From: Pirellula sp. SH-Sr6A
Lineage (GTDB): Bacteria > Planctomycetota > Planctomycetia > Pirellulales > Pirellulaceae
DNA: 64,000 bases
Reading direction: 5' to 3'
Assembly: GCF_001610875.1 (NCBI RefSeq)
Contig: NZ_CP011272.1
Span: 1,407,988 to 1,471,987, forward strand
The notes under the pieces: generated by a model
Told to the model about the DNA's origin: nothing
The model's input: only the letters and a program-made list of their open reading frames with translations
Databases searched by the model: none
Part shown: piece by piece, positions 17,886-26,093 of the stretch
How positions within the stretch are numbered: position 1 is the first letter of the stretch
Layout of the letters: the number at the start of each line of letters is the position of its first letter
Translations under genes and position numbers: made by a program

Positions 17886-18614
17886 TCAGCGCCAGAGAAC
17901 TTTGCGTAGGTTGTGCTTACGCAAGGCTTGTTTCAGGAAGACGGGGCGATGTCGCTTGTAGGCGGGCGGATCGACGTGGATGTGCGGAAAGATGTGGTCC
18001 GTCGCCACACCGACCTTGACGCCGGCAACCTTGGCTCGCCAGAAAAAGTCCCAGTGCTCGTCGACCTTCAGTTCTTCATCCCATCGAATTGCCTGCAGGA
18101 TGTCGCGATGGGCAACAAAGCAGTTACAAACGAATGCGCACTCGGCGATGTCGCCGATGCGTCGATACTCACCGCGCGGAATGTGAAGAACGCCACCGGC
18201 TGACTTCAGTAAACGTGGCGCGCCATCAGGATGGGCACGATGCGGTTGCTTGCTGAGCGTTGCTAATAGATCGAGGCGACTCGACTCGAACTTGCGAACC
18301 AGATCATTCAGTCGAGTCTGTGGGCCAACCACGTGATCATCGTCAGAGAAGATCACCATCCTTGTTTGCGCGGCTTCAACGAGACGATTGCGACCAGCCG
18401 ACAACCCGATGTCATATTCAGTCTCAATGAGTCTATCGACCAACGTGGCTTCGTCGGGACAGACTTGCGAAAATCGCAGATCAGGCTTGCCGTCGTCGAG
18501 GACGTAGATCAGCGGACGATCATCGCCACAATGCTCGTAAATGCTACGCACCAGAGTCGCGCAACAATGAGGGCGATGGATGGTCTTGATGCAGAATGTG
18601 ACACGATCACGCAT
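17886..18614 (-). CDS. GT-A family glycosyltransferase (GalNAc-transferase-like)
   Basis: 242 residues from the ATG at 18614 (MRDRVTFCIKT), which has an AGGAGGAGG site. The N-terminus (TFCIKTIHRPHCCATLVRSI) with DDG, then RMVIFSDDDHVVGPQTRL supplies the Asp-rich metal and nucleotide-sugar site of GT-A enzymes. The late motif DEELKVDEHWDFFWR provides the acidic residue near the acceptor. The layout recalls the beta-1,4-GalNAc transferase family (GT12). It is a paralogue of the next gene upstream, with which it overlaps by 8 bases. The acceptor is probably a phage or host surface protein or glycan. Confidence 0.82.
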   Translation of the reverse strand: MRDRVTFCIKTIHRPHCCATLVRSIYEHCGDDRPLIYVLDDGKPDLRFSQVCPDEATLVDRLIETEYDIGLSAGRNRLVEAAQTRMVIFSDDDHVVGPQTRLNDLVRKFESSRLDLLATLSKQPHRAHPDGAPRLLKSAGGVLHIPRGEYRRIGDIAECAFVCNCFVAHRDILQAIRWDEELKVDEHWDFFWRAKVAGVKVGVATDHIFPHIHVDPPAYKRHRPVFLKQALRKHNLRKVLWR

Positions 18615-19362
18615 GGACGATACCTCCTCCTGGATAACGCAGTGAATCAAAGCCGTGCTTACGGAGCCCCAATCGGCGGAACTTGGGTCGGGCTCGCAGA
18701 GCGCCGTAAGGCTTGGCTGCCACGTGGTCGTGGACTACTGAGCAGTCGAGAGCCACGGCGATTTGCAGATGTTCAATATGGGACGCTCGGTAGAAGAACT
18801 CCCAGTGCTCGTACGTTTTGATCTCGTCATCCCAGCGAACGCGGCCGATCGTGTCGCGTCGCGCCAGGAAAGCGTTGCTGACCATGTCGCACCAACTGGT
18901 CTCACCGATACGTTTGTGTTCGCCTCGATGCATCCAGATCCGGCTGCCATTCATCAACGGGCTGAACAGCATTGGACGGCCACCAGCGCCCTGACGCACA
19001 GCCAAAATGTCGAGGCCGTACTCCATGAACCGCTGGTAGACTCGGTCAAGATGCAGATCTGGCGTTACGATTTGGTCATCGTCGAGCAGAAAGATGAACT
19101 CGGTTTCTGCCGCGTCGATTGCTGTATTGCGTCCAATGCCGACACCCACATCGTGCTGCTGGAGATCAATCACTTTGCAGTGTTTGGCGGTCTCGGGATA
19201 CTTTCGCGAGAACCAATGTTCGGGAAGACCATCGTCAACGACAACGATCTTGGGTTCGCCGAACTCCTTTCGAAGCGACTGGACGAGTCGATGGCAGGCC
19301 CAAGGCCGATGAATGGTCTTTATGCAAAAGGTAATGTCTTGAATGGGTACAGTTGCTTCCAT
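18607..19362 (-). CDS. GT-A family glycosyltransferase, paralogue of its neighbour
   Basis: 251 residues. It has the same plan as the gene at 17886: DITFCIKTIHRPWACHRLVQ, VVVDDGL, then FIFLLDDDQIVTPDLHL as the DxD site and DDEIKTYEHWEFFYRA near the C-terminal part. There is no signal peptide, so it acts in the cytoplasm. It starts 3 bases after the stop of the nucleotidyltransferase-like gene. Two related transferases side by side suggest successive sugar additions or two different acceptors. Confidence 0.82.
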   Translation of the reverse strand: MEATVPIQDITFCIKTIHRPWACHRLVQSLRKEFGEPKIVVVDDGLPEHWFSRKYPETAKHCKVIDLQQHDVGVGIGRNTAIDAAETEFIFLLDDDQIVTPDLHLDRVYQRFMEYGLDILAVRQGAGGRPMLFSPLMNGSRIWMHRGEHKRIGETSWCDMVSNAFLARRDTIGRVRWDDEIKTYEHWEFFYRASHIEHLQIAVALDCSVVHDHVAAKPYGALRARPKFRRLGLRKHGFDSLRYPGGGIVHA

Positions 19363-19365
19363 GTT

Positions 19366-19812
19366 TCACCACGCGTTAAGGAGTTTTCGAGCAAGTTTGA
19401 TGGCATGGCGATAGTCTTTGAGACGCTTCGCGCTGCGTTTGATATGCAAGATCGAGCTCAGTGGAGCGACGTTCCCGTAAAAGGAGATCAGCGAATTGTC
19501 AAAGGCCTTCTCAAAGTCGTCTGCGGTACAGCCCATGACTTCTCGCATCACATCTAGCGGTGGCGAACAGGCGATACGAGTCGATGCGCGTAAGCCTCCG
19601 GCTCCGTCAGGCTCGCCTCGCTTCCACGGTTTTCGAAGCGATCCAGCCGCCACATCGACCGCGGCTTGCCACTCGTCATCGCTAAGGTTGGGATCGAGCC
19701 AGATGTCGAGATCGCCTTCCTCCCAATCGATCCCGTGCAAGCGAAGTGCGCCGGAGCCGATGATGATGTAGCGATGTCGAAACTTAGCGAGAACATCTTC
19801 CACTGGTGTCAT
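19366..19812 (-). CDS. Nucleotidyltransferase-fold protein
   Basis: 148 residues. IIIGSGALRLHG followed by GDLDIWLDP matches the GG/GS...DxD core of the Pol-beta-like nucleotidyltransferase fold seen in AbiEii, MNT and Cap-type proteins. The C-terminal helical part ends in lysine-rich helices. The ATG overlaps the stop of the upstream methyltransferase fusion (ATGA), so the two are coupled. In this setting it may transfer a nucleotide to a sugar, protein or RNA; an abortive-infection role is an alternative because the fold is common there. Confidence 0.7.
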   Translation of the reverse strand: MTPVEDVLAKFRHRYIIIGSGALRLHGIDWEEGDLDIWLDPNLSDDEWQAAVDVAAGSLRKPWKRGEPDGAGGLRASTRIACSPPLDVMREVMGCTADDFEKAFDNSLISFYGNVAPLSSILHIKRSAKRLKDYRHAIKLARKLLNAW

Positions 19813-20960
19813 TGACGCACTCCTTTACTTCTTGGCGTGTCGAAGGAAGCCTCAACGATGGCCAGGCTGCCAGCTAGGATTCGCTTACTAAGCTCGCGGT
19901 ATCGAGGTCGATGAGCGTCATGGAGCAGCGTTGGTGTCTTGGTAGCCCAGCGGTTGCAGACATCCACGCGTGACCTTCCGTCGACCAGAACAAGGTCGGG
20001 AGACAGATCATCGGCCGACTTCACATACTCATCGAATTGCCCTGGCTGCGCAGGCTCAAGTGCTTCTGATGGCCATGCCGGCGGCGCATACCGCAACTCA
20101 ACATTGCTTGGATAGGGACTGCTGGCGCGAAGCCAAGCTGCGTCGTGTTCGATCGAGGTGACCTTTGCTACTCTGTCAGAGAGCCAGAAGGTAGAGCGTC
20201 CGCTTCCATACTCGAGAACGTGATAGTCAGGCTTAAGCAACGATTCAAACGCGGTGATTTCGGCTGGCTGCATCCATGGCGTGGGCTCTTGAAACTTCCG
20301 TTTTACTGGATGGTAAATCGTCTCAGCCAAGCCCAGTGGCATGAATGGCTTCCAGGTCACCGTATGCGAATTGGGAATCGCCACTGGACTAAGTCCACAG
20401 ATTGCAGCAATCGTCGGAAACCGCAGCTCACCAGTCGCATCGGGCAGACTGGGCAAGTACTCGTTGTATGCTGTTGATGTCCGTTCTAAGGCTTCGTGAG
20501 AGACCAAAACGCAAGAAAACGGAACGATCCCAGTGGCAAAGGGGGCGATGGTTTGCGGTAACGATTTCCAGTGTCGCCTGAACCAATCGGGCTCCCGATG
20601 AAACAAGCGGATTGAAGGTGCTGCGAGTGGATAGCGAGCAACATCGCTGAACCAGCCATCGACCTCGACATTCACCAGCGTGTCCCATTCGAAGATCGCG
20701 TAACGATCCGAGTCTTGTCTCCGATTTCGAAACCAGTCGATTAGCAGGAGATCTGTCGCTTTGGCCCGAAGATGTGGGAATGTGTTAACGACATCGCGCC
20801 AAAGCGATGAGCTGCAATCATCGATTGAGAAGCCACCTGGAAGCGGCTCTGATGACGATATCGCAACCACTGATCCACGCGAGAAACGCTTCAGTCTCTC
20901 AAAATGGTCATTGGTCACTGCATCGGTGCGATGATGAATGAACAGGCTCGTGGTATTCAT
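19809..20960 (-). CDS. Glycosyltransferase-like domain fused to a methyltransferase-like domain
   Basis: 383 residues. The first part (about 1-200) starts SLFIHHRTDAVTNDHFERL and holds FEWDTLVNVEVDGWF, a layout like bacterial GT-A proteins that act on surface glycans. The second part (about 215-383) has a SAM-binding pattern: VLEYGSGRSTFWLS (motif I), TSIEHDAAW (acidic loop) and DLVLVDGRSRVDVC. This resembles class I methyltransferases used in sugar or polysaccharide methylation. It sits in the same operon as the other glycan genes and overlaps the nucleotidyltransferase by 4 bases. Confidence 0.7.
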   Translation of the reverse strand: MNTTSLFIHHRTDAVTNDHFERLKRFSRGSVVAISSSEPLPGGFSIDDCSSSLWRDVVNTFPHLRAKATDLLLIDWFRNRRQDSDRYAIFEWDTLVNVEVDGWFSDVARYPLAAPSIRLFHREPDWFRRHWKSLPQTIAPFATGIVPFSCVLVSHEALERTSTAYNEYLPSLPDATGELRFPTIAAICGLSPVAIPNSHTVTWKPFMPLGLAETIYHPVKRKFQEPTPWMQPAEITAFESLLKPDYHVLEYGSGRSTFWLSDRVAKVTSIEHDAAWLRASSPYPSNVELRYAPPAWPSEALEPAQPGQFDEYVKSADDLSPDLVLVDGRSRVDVCNRWATKTPTLLHDAHRPRYRELSKRILAGSLAIVEASFDTPRSKGVRQ

Positions 20961-20964
20961 GAAT

Positions 20965-22344
20965 TCACCCGAACTTTCGTAGCTGAGGATTCACATGAGC
21001 GATTGCCGAATCGATCTCTTCGGCAGTGGGCTCGATTCCGAGGAATGCGATCAGTTCATTGATCACCGTTTCAGGATCTTCCGTTAGCTTGGCGAAGTTG
21101 ATCCGATGGACGAGGACTTCTGGATGCTGTTGGATGAACGTCTCGCGATGTTCCAGTAGCGAACGCTGTAGCTTGTCGCAGGCGTCATCGCCGGCTGCGA
21201 ACCATTGACCTGGATGTCGGCTACTTCGATCTTGAAGGGACCGAATCGAGGCTTCGATTGGGCGATCGACTGCGATGATTCGCAGCGAGTTACCGAGGGC
21301 TTCGTAGAGGTGGCTTGCGAATCGGCAGAGATGCGGATACTTGCCACCGGCAACAGTGCGGTCACGAATGGCTTCTGCCTTCCTGGCGACGATCCAAGCT
21401 TTCAGTTGCTTGGCGAGCTGACCGTCAGGGATCTTGGGATCGATCGCAGGGAATCGCATCGCCTTTTCACAGAGCTGGGCAAGGCCGATCGCCTCGCCAC
21501 CTCCAGTTGCCTCGTAGCCACCGAGTTCGTTGCCCATGTGAACGCCCAAATGATGCATGACCATCGCGACACAGCTGGTGCCACTGCGATGGGGCCCGAG
21601 GACTGCGAAGAACGGCGCGTCGCTGTGGTCGGCATTCTTGGCATCGTTGAAGAACCTGGTCTGGGTCCACTTGCGACCGCAGATATTGGACTTGGTCGGC
21701 AGTTGGCCGACGAGCCAGCGATCGGGGGTGTAAACCGGAATCGACTCTTTCTCGACATTCTTGCCTTGGACCAGGGCTTCGTATCGCCGCTGAGTCAAAC
21801 GACCCAAGTGATGATCGATGTGATGCTTCAGATGCCAGTCATTCCAGTTCAGGTGACGATAGAGTGCCTTCATCGTTGCGCGACCTCGCACCATGAACGC
21901 ATGGGTGCGATTGACGTTGTAAGGTCGGTAAATGTGGTCGCTGATCTTCTTCGGCGGATGCTTGGCAGCGTACAGGTGCTGACCTCCGAGGTAAGCTAGT
22001 CCCCAGTCTTCAGGCAACTCACGAACGTATGCCTCGAGATGTTCCACGAAGTCGGGAACGAACCCTGCGTCATCTTCGAAGACAACATACGAATCGATGC
22101 CTTCAAGCAGACATTTTTCAAGGATCAACAAGTGCGAACGGTAGCAGCCCCAGGCACCATTGCCGGCTCGCCACTGCTCGGGCGTCGAAAGCTTGCGACC
22201 ATCGATGGCTGCGAATCGCTCGACGTCTGGGAATGGCCATGGCTGCGGTAGTTGCTGCATCCATTCGCGCAGACGATCATCGCGTCGATCGAGATTCATC
22301 AGGAAGCAGCGTTCAACGATCTTCTTCGTCGGCATCGAAATCAT
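20965..22344 (-). CDS. Family-25 glycosyltransferase fused to a sulfotransferase-like domain
   Basis: About 459 residues from the ATG at 22344 (MISMPTKKI); an ATG three codons later is also possible, and the longer open frame upstream overlaps the previous gene too far to be likely. The N-terminal half has FLMNLDRRDDRL, GCYRSHLLILEKCL and VVFEDDAGF, the typical order of GT25 galactosyltransferase-like enzymes. The C-terminal half starts with FFAVLGPHRSGTSCVAMVM, a 5'-phosphosulfate loop of PAPS sulfotransferases, and continues with IIAVDRPIEASIRSL. One protein may thus add a sugar and sulfate it. Confidence 0.8.
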   Translation of the reverse strand: MISMPTKKIVERCFLMNLDRRDDRLREWMQQLPQPWPFPDVERFAAIDGRKLSTPEQWRAGNGAWGCYRSHLLILEKCLLEGIDSYVVFEDDAGFVPDFVEHLEAYVRELPEDWGLAYLGGQHLYAAKHPPKKISDHIYRPYNVNRTHAFMVRGRATMKALYRHLNWNDWHLKHHIDHHLGRLTQRRYEALVQGKNVEKESIPVYTPDRWLVGQLPTKSNICGRKWTQTRFFNDAKNADHSDAPFFAVLGPHRSGTSCVAMVMHHLGVHMGNELGGYEATGGGEAIGLAQLCEKAMRFPAIDPKIPDGQLAKQLKAWIVARKAEAIRDRTVAGGKYPHLCRFASHLYEALGNSLRIIAVDRPIEASIRSLQDRSSRHPGQWFAAGDDACDKLQRSLLEHRETFIQQHPEVLVHRINFAKLTEDPETVINELIAFLGIEPTAEEIDSAIAHVNPQLRKFG

Positions 22345-22885
22345 CTTCGTTGGGCTCGGGTGCACCGTCTGGGAACTTACGCTCGAACCGGCGGATGGCA
22401 GTGAGCACAAGTGACTTGGCGATGGTTCTAGTAAACTTTCCATGGGGTAATCCTCTGAGTTGGGCTTCTTCCAAAAGCCATTCGATAATGGTGTCGAGAT
22501 TCGTACGGCATCCTTCCACGCCCCAGTCGTTCATGGTCTCGGCGCGGGTCTCACACTTGCAGGTGTCGCTTGGTCTTGCGAACCATGCGAGCATCTTGCG
22601 AAGCTCGCTGCCTGGACCCGGCTTGTAAGCCGCGATCCGCAACGTCGTGGGCTCTTCCTGATTGGGCAGGTAGCTCTTCAGCAGTGCTTTTAGTTCGTCG
22701 ACGTTTTGATTGCGTCGACGCTTGTTGACGATGGCCATACCGATCGTCACGAGGTTGACAGCTTGCGGATTCGAACACTCGCTGCAGGCTCGGCATCCGC
22801 TGGACGAAGCCTGGACGGAGCAGTCGGCTAGATGGCTGGCGACTTGGCAGCGGTTGTCGTTGGTCAGATTGGGACAATGCATCAT
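22313..22885 (-). CDS. Cys-rich protein of unknown function between tail and glycan genes
   Basis: 190 residues. The first 50 contain regularly spaced Cys (CPNLTNDNRC, ADC, GCRACSEC), possibly a zinc site, followed by VNLVTIGMAIVNKRRR. The middle has a second Cys pair (CKCE). The C-terminus is acidic (EPNEDDFDADEEDR). The ATG overlaps the stop of the Ser-rich gene (ATGA), so it is co-translated with it. I do not recognise the family; a chaperone or regulator for the Ser-rich tail protein is one possibility. Confidence 0.6.
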   Translation of the reverse strand: MMHCPNLTNDNRCQVASHLADCSVQASSSGCRACSECSNPQAVNLVTIGMAIVNKRRRNQNVDELKALLKSYLPNQEEPTTLRIAAYKPGPGSELRKMLAWFARPSDTCKCETRAETMNDWGVEGCRTNLDTIIEWLLEEAQLRGLPHGKFTRTIAKSLVLTAIRRFERKFPDGAPEPNEDDFDADEEDR

Positions 22886-25302
22886 GCTGCCACCTCCACA
22901 ACTTCACCGTCGTACCCACCCGATCCGCTCGGTGGATCGCCAACTTCGGGACAATCACTTTCAAGGAGCTGCCATCCACAGGACCAGATCCACGTCGTGT
23001 TGCATGGTTCGCTCGTGCTGCTTTCGGAAGTCGGAGGTTCGCTTGGCGGTTCGCTATCGGAGTGGCTGACGCTCGGACGATCCGACTCGCTTGTTGATGG
23101 ATCGTGCGAGTCGCTTGTCGATGGATCATGCGAATCGCTTGTTGATGGCGATGAGTCACTGCCTGAGCCGCTCGTTGAACCGCTTCCAGAGCCGCTCTGC
23201 GAATAGCTGCCAGATCCGCTGGTGGAATGGCTGGTCGACCAGGGAACGCTATAGCTTTCACTTTCGCTGTAACTTGGCCGTTCGCTGCTGGATCGGCTTT
23301 CTGACCCATCGCTGCTTGATGGCTCGCTTGCTGACCGCGATTCACTATCCGATTCGCTTTGAGATTGGCTCTCCGACTCACTTTGCGAATTACTATCGCT
23401 GTCGCTGGAGTCACTCGCCGACACAGATCCGCTGCCGCTTGAATAACTGGGCTCCGAGTAGCTTGGTTCTGAATAGCTGGGCCATGAGTAACTTGGTACA
23501 GATCTGCTATCGCTGCTCGGATTTTGGGAATCCGATTGGCTTTCCGACTGGCTCTCGCTTTCCGAGCTGATCGATTCGCTTTCCGAACTATCGGATTGAC
23601 TGGTGTCGCTTCCACTCGAATCGCTCTTGCTGGAATCGCTAACGCTGGATGATCCCGAGTAGCTGTCGCTAGACGATCGGCTGTAACTGGCGTCGCTGGA
23701 GTACGATTCGCTTTCTCGCGACGAATCCGATTCGCTCGATTCAGACTGGCTGGATTCTGATTCACTTGATTCGGACTGACTCGACTCCGATTCACTCGAG
23801 CTCGATCCACTGGAGCCGCTGGATTGGCTCGAATGACTCGAACCAGAGCTTGATACGCTCGAAGAGTGGCTGCTTGAATAGGACGGCTCACTCAGCGAAA
23901 TCGATTGGCTCGAATCGCTAGAAGAACCGCTTGATGCAGATGATCCAGAACTTGATGATTGGCTTGAGCTTGAATGCGACGAGCTCGAGCCGGATGAACT
24001 CGAGAGACTAGACGAACTCGATCCAGAACTTGAGACCGATGGTACCGAGTAGGATTGCGACGAACTTGAATGTTCGCTCGACGATGAGCTCATCGACGAC
24101 AGGCTACTCGATGAGCTGATGGAACTGGAGGAACTCGATGAGACGCTCGAACTGCTCGACGAGGATGGGCTTGACGAACTACTGCCGGAGCTGCTGCTGG
24201 AGCTGCTTGACGATGACGATGAGGATGAACTCGAAGAGCTAGACGAGCTGCTGCTGGAACTGGAACTACTGCTTCCCTCGCAGCAGCGGCAGCCGATGGT
24301 TAGGTAAGCGCTGGTGTCCTCGTGAAAATGGCAGACGATCTGTTGGCTTGTCAGAAGGGCATAGTCACAGACGTTGTAGACCGCGACCTTGACACCAATC
24401 GGTGCCCAGACACCGTTGGCATATCGCAGTTCACGAGCCATGCCCCAGCTCTTAGCCTTGAGCCTCGAGACGGGCTTGCAAAGCAACGTCTGCTTGGGCG
24501 GGTCGATGATCCAGGAGCGATTACCATCGTAGGTGACGCTGAGATACTGATCACCTTCGTAGTTGGAAACCGGACCTCGAATCCGCTGAGCGCTCGGGTT
24601 GCGAGCGATAATGCGAACGCCTTGTCCATTCGGTTTCAAGACCGGCTCAATGGTGCCGGAATCGTCGAGCTGAAAGAGATCGCAGTTGGCGGAACCAGTC
24701 GCAAGACCAGAGCGACCAGGGATACCACCGCTGGGAACCTTCACCAGGAACGCAGGATCGGCTGGCTTACCGACGCGAACGACAGCCCACTGGACGCCAG
24801 TCTGATTCGCATCACGTCGCCATAGGATCTGGGCCGAGCCGTTGGGCTTCGACAGGAGCGTCGTTCCTCCTGAGTCGGCGACGTCGGCATATTGATGCCA
24901 GGTCTCTTGAACATTCACACGAGCAGCAACCACGCCTGCGAATACCACGCGACCGACTTTGTCCTCGGCGATCGGCTCGATGGCTACACCGAATCGACCC
25001 ATATGCTCGTCGGCGATGGGTCGAACCGACTGGATCGTGGCATCGCGCACGAAGCGAGTGAGTGCTGTATTGTCGACGTCAGGATCGCCAAGTGGGGCGT
25101 TAAAACCGACGATTCCACCGATGGGCACAGTGGTCGCACTTTGATAGTGAACGCGAACGGTGGCAGCGTCGCGAACGTGGGTGCGGTTTCCTGCGCCAGC
25201 GGCGAGTCGGTCACGCGCAACGGCATCGGCGGCCGCCAGCAGACGGTTGTATTCCGCTGCCGTGATATTGAGTTTCTCGCCTGGCCGAACTCGCCTTGCC
25301 AT
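22882..25302 (-). CDS. Phage tail-end protein with about 420-residue Ser-rich region
   Basis: 806 residues. The N-terminal part (about 1-335) is globular and starts MARRVRPGEKLNITAAEYNR, a beginning often seen in phage tail-associated proteins. From about 342 to 766 the protein is almost only Ser with Glu, Asp, Gln, Gly, Tyr and Pro: first pure Ser runs, later SES/SQS/SDS repeats, then GSGS and THDPS-like blocks. A short C-terminal part (CNTTWIWSCGWQLLESDC) may fold with disulphides. Its start overlaps the previous stop by one base (TAATG). It is a likely fibre or adhesin and a strong candidate acceptor for the glycosyltransferases next door. Confidence 0.78.
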   Translation of the reverse strand: MARRVRPGEKLNITAAEYNRLLAAADAVARDRLAAGAGNRTHVRDAATVRVHYQSATTVPIGGIVGFNAPLGDPDVDNTALTRFVRDATIQSVRPIADEHMGRFGVAIEPIAEDKVGRVVFAGVVAARVNVQETWHQYADVADSGGTTLLSKPNGSAQILWRRDANQTGVQWAVVRVGKPADPAFLVKVPSGGIPGRSGLATGSANCDLFQLDDSGTIEPVLKPNGQGVRIIARNPSAQRIRGPVSNYEGDQYLSVTYDGNRSWIIDPPKQTLLCKPVSRLKAKSWGMARELRYANGVWAPIGVKVAVYNVCDYALLTSQQIVCHFHEDTSAYLTIGCRCCEGSSSSSSSSSSSSSSSSSSSSSSSSSSSSSGSSSSSPSSSSSSSVSSSSSSSISSSSSLSSMSSSSSEHSSSSQSYSVPSVSSSGSSSSSLSSSSGSSSSHSSSSQSSSSGSSASSGSSSDSSQSISLSEPSYSSSHSSSVSSSGSSHSSQSSGSSGSSSSESESSQSESSESESSQSESSESDSSRESESYSSDASYSRSSSDSYSGSSSVSDSSKSDSSGSDTSQSDSSESESISSESESQSESQSDSQNPSSDSRSVPSYSWPSYSEPSYSEPSYSSGSGSVSASDSSDSDSNSQSESESQSQSESDSESRSASEPSSSDGSESRSSSERPSYSESESYSVPWSTSHSTSGSGSYSQSGSGSGSTSGSGSDSSPSTSDSHDPSTSDSHDPSTSESDRPSVSHSDSEPPSEPPTSESSTSEPCNTTWIWSCGWQLLESDCPEVGDPPSGSGGYDGEVVEVAA

Positions 25303-26093
25303 TACTCGATCCCCAACGCGTTAAAGTTCGCTTCGGGGTAAACCTGCTCGACATAGGCCGCTTCGGGTACTTGCAAGACGCGATCACCAACCACCTCTTC
25401 GCCATGCTTGACCCAGAGGTAATCCCAACCTCGCTTCGCCACGCCCGAGATGTTGCCAACCGTAAGGTTGATTTCGTTGGGACGCGCCGCGAAGTGATAA
25501 GTCACATCAACCCAGTTCTGTTCGTCCTCGCCGCCCTCACCACCCAGGAACAAGGCCTCGCCTGGCGCAAAGATCGACCAGGGACTTGAATTGACCCGGC
25601 CGGTCATCGCGACCATGGCGAGCAGATAAGCTGTCGATACGAATTCAAACTTCTTGCGGACAGAGAACTCGAACGCCGGGACGGTCACGTCGACGCCGGC
25701 AACCCCCGAGTCGCTCACACCAATTGCTCCGCGATAGTTCGGAGCGATCTTGCCAGGGGCCGCGTAGATTCCACGAGTGAAAAGCGATTGATTGAGATGC
25801 GTTGAAGCGCCGGTGGTATTGAACGACACCGGATCGAGCTTGGTCTTGTTGATCGATGCGGTGACAAGTGCGTGCTTGTCGTTGATGTACTCGCCATCAA
25901 TCTGTAGATACGGGATCAGGTCTCGCTGGGTAGATCGGTAGTGTGCCAGCGCCGCACTCGCAGCGGTTGCCGGATCAACCGAACCGCCATTGGTCGCCAC
26001 ATAGACGAACGTATCCGAGGTCGTCTTGCCACGCGTTGCCTTCTTCGAAAGCGCAGCGAGTTCGAAATCATATCCACCGTGTGAGAATCCCAT
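25302..26093 (-). CDS. Phage tail protein of unknown detail
   Basis: 263 residues, beginning MGFSHGGYDFELAALSKK and mostly beta-rich. It lies between the tape measure and the Ser-rich gene and overlaps each by a single base (TAATG at both ends), so it is translated with them. Position fits a distal tail or baseplate protein. No motif fixes its exact role. Confidence 0.65.
   Translation of the reverse strand: MGFSHGGYDFELAALSKKATRGKTTSDTFVYVATNGGSVDPATAASAALAHYRSTQRDLIPYLQIDGEYINDKHALVTASINKTKLDPVSFNTTGASTHLNQSLFTRGIYAAPGKIAPNYRGAIGVSDSGVAGVDVTVPAFEFSVRKKFEFVSTAYLLAMVAMTGRVNSSPWSIFAPGEALFLGGEGGEDEQNWVDVTYHFAARPNEINLTVGNISGVAKRGWDYLWVKHGEEVVGDRVLQVPEAAYVEQVYPEANFNALGIE

Noticed and set aside
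22551-23891. 446-codon minus-strand ORF inside the Ser-rich gene
   Set aside because: It is a second frame of the low-complexity Ser codons, rich in Arg, Ala and Asn, and has no features of its own.
24119-24307. Plus-strand Leu/Glu-rich ORF (62 codons)
   Set aside because: It is the complement of the poly-Ser codons and results only from repeated sequence.
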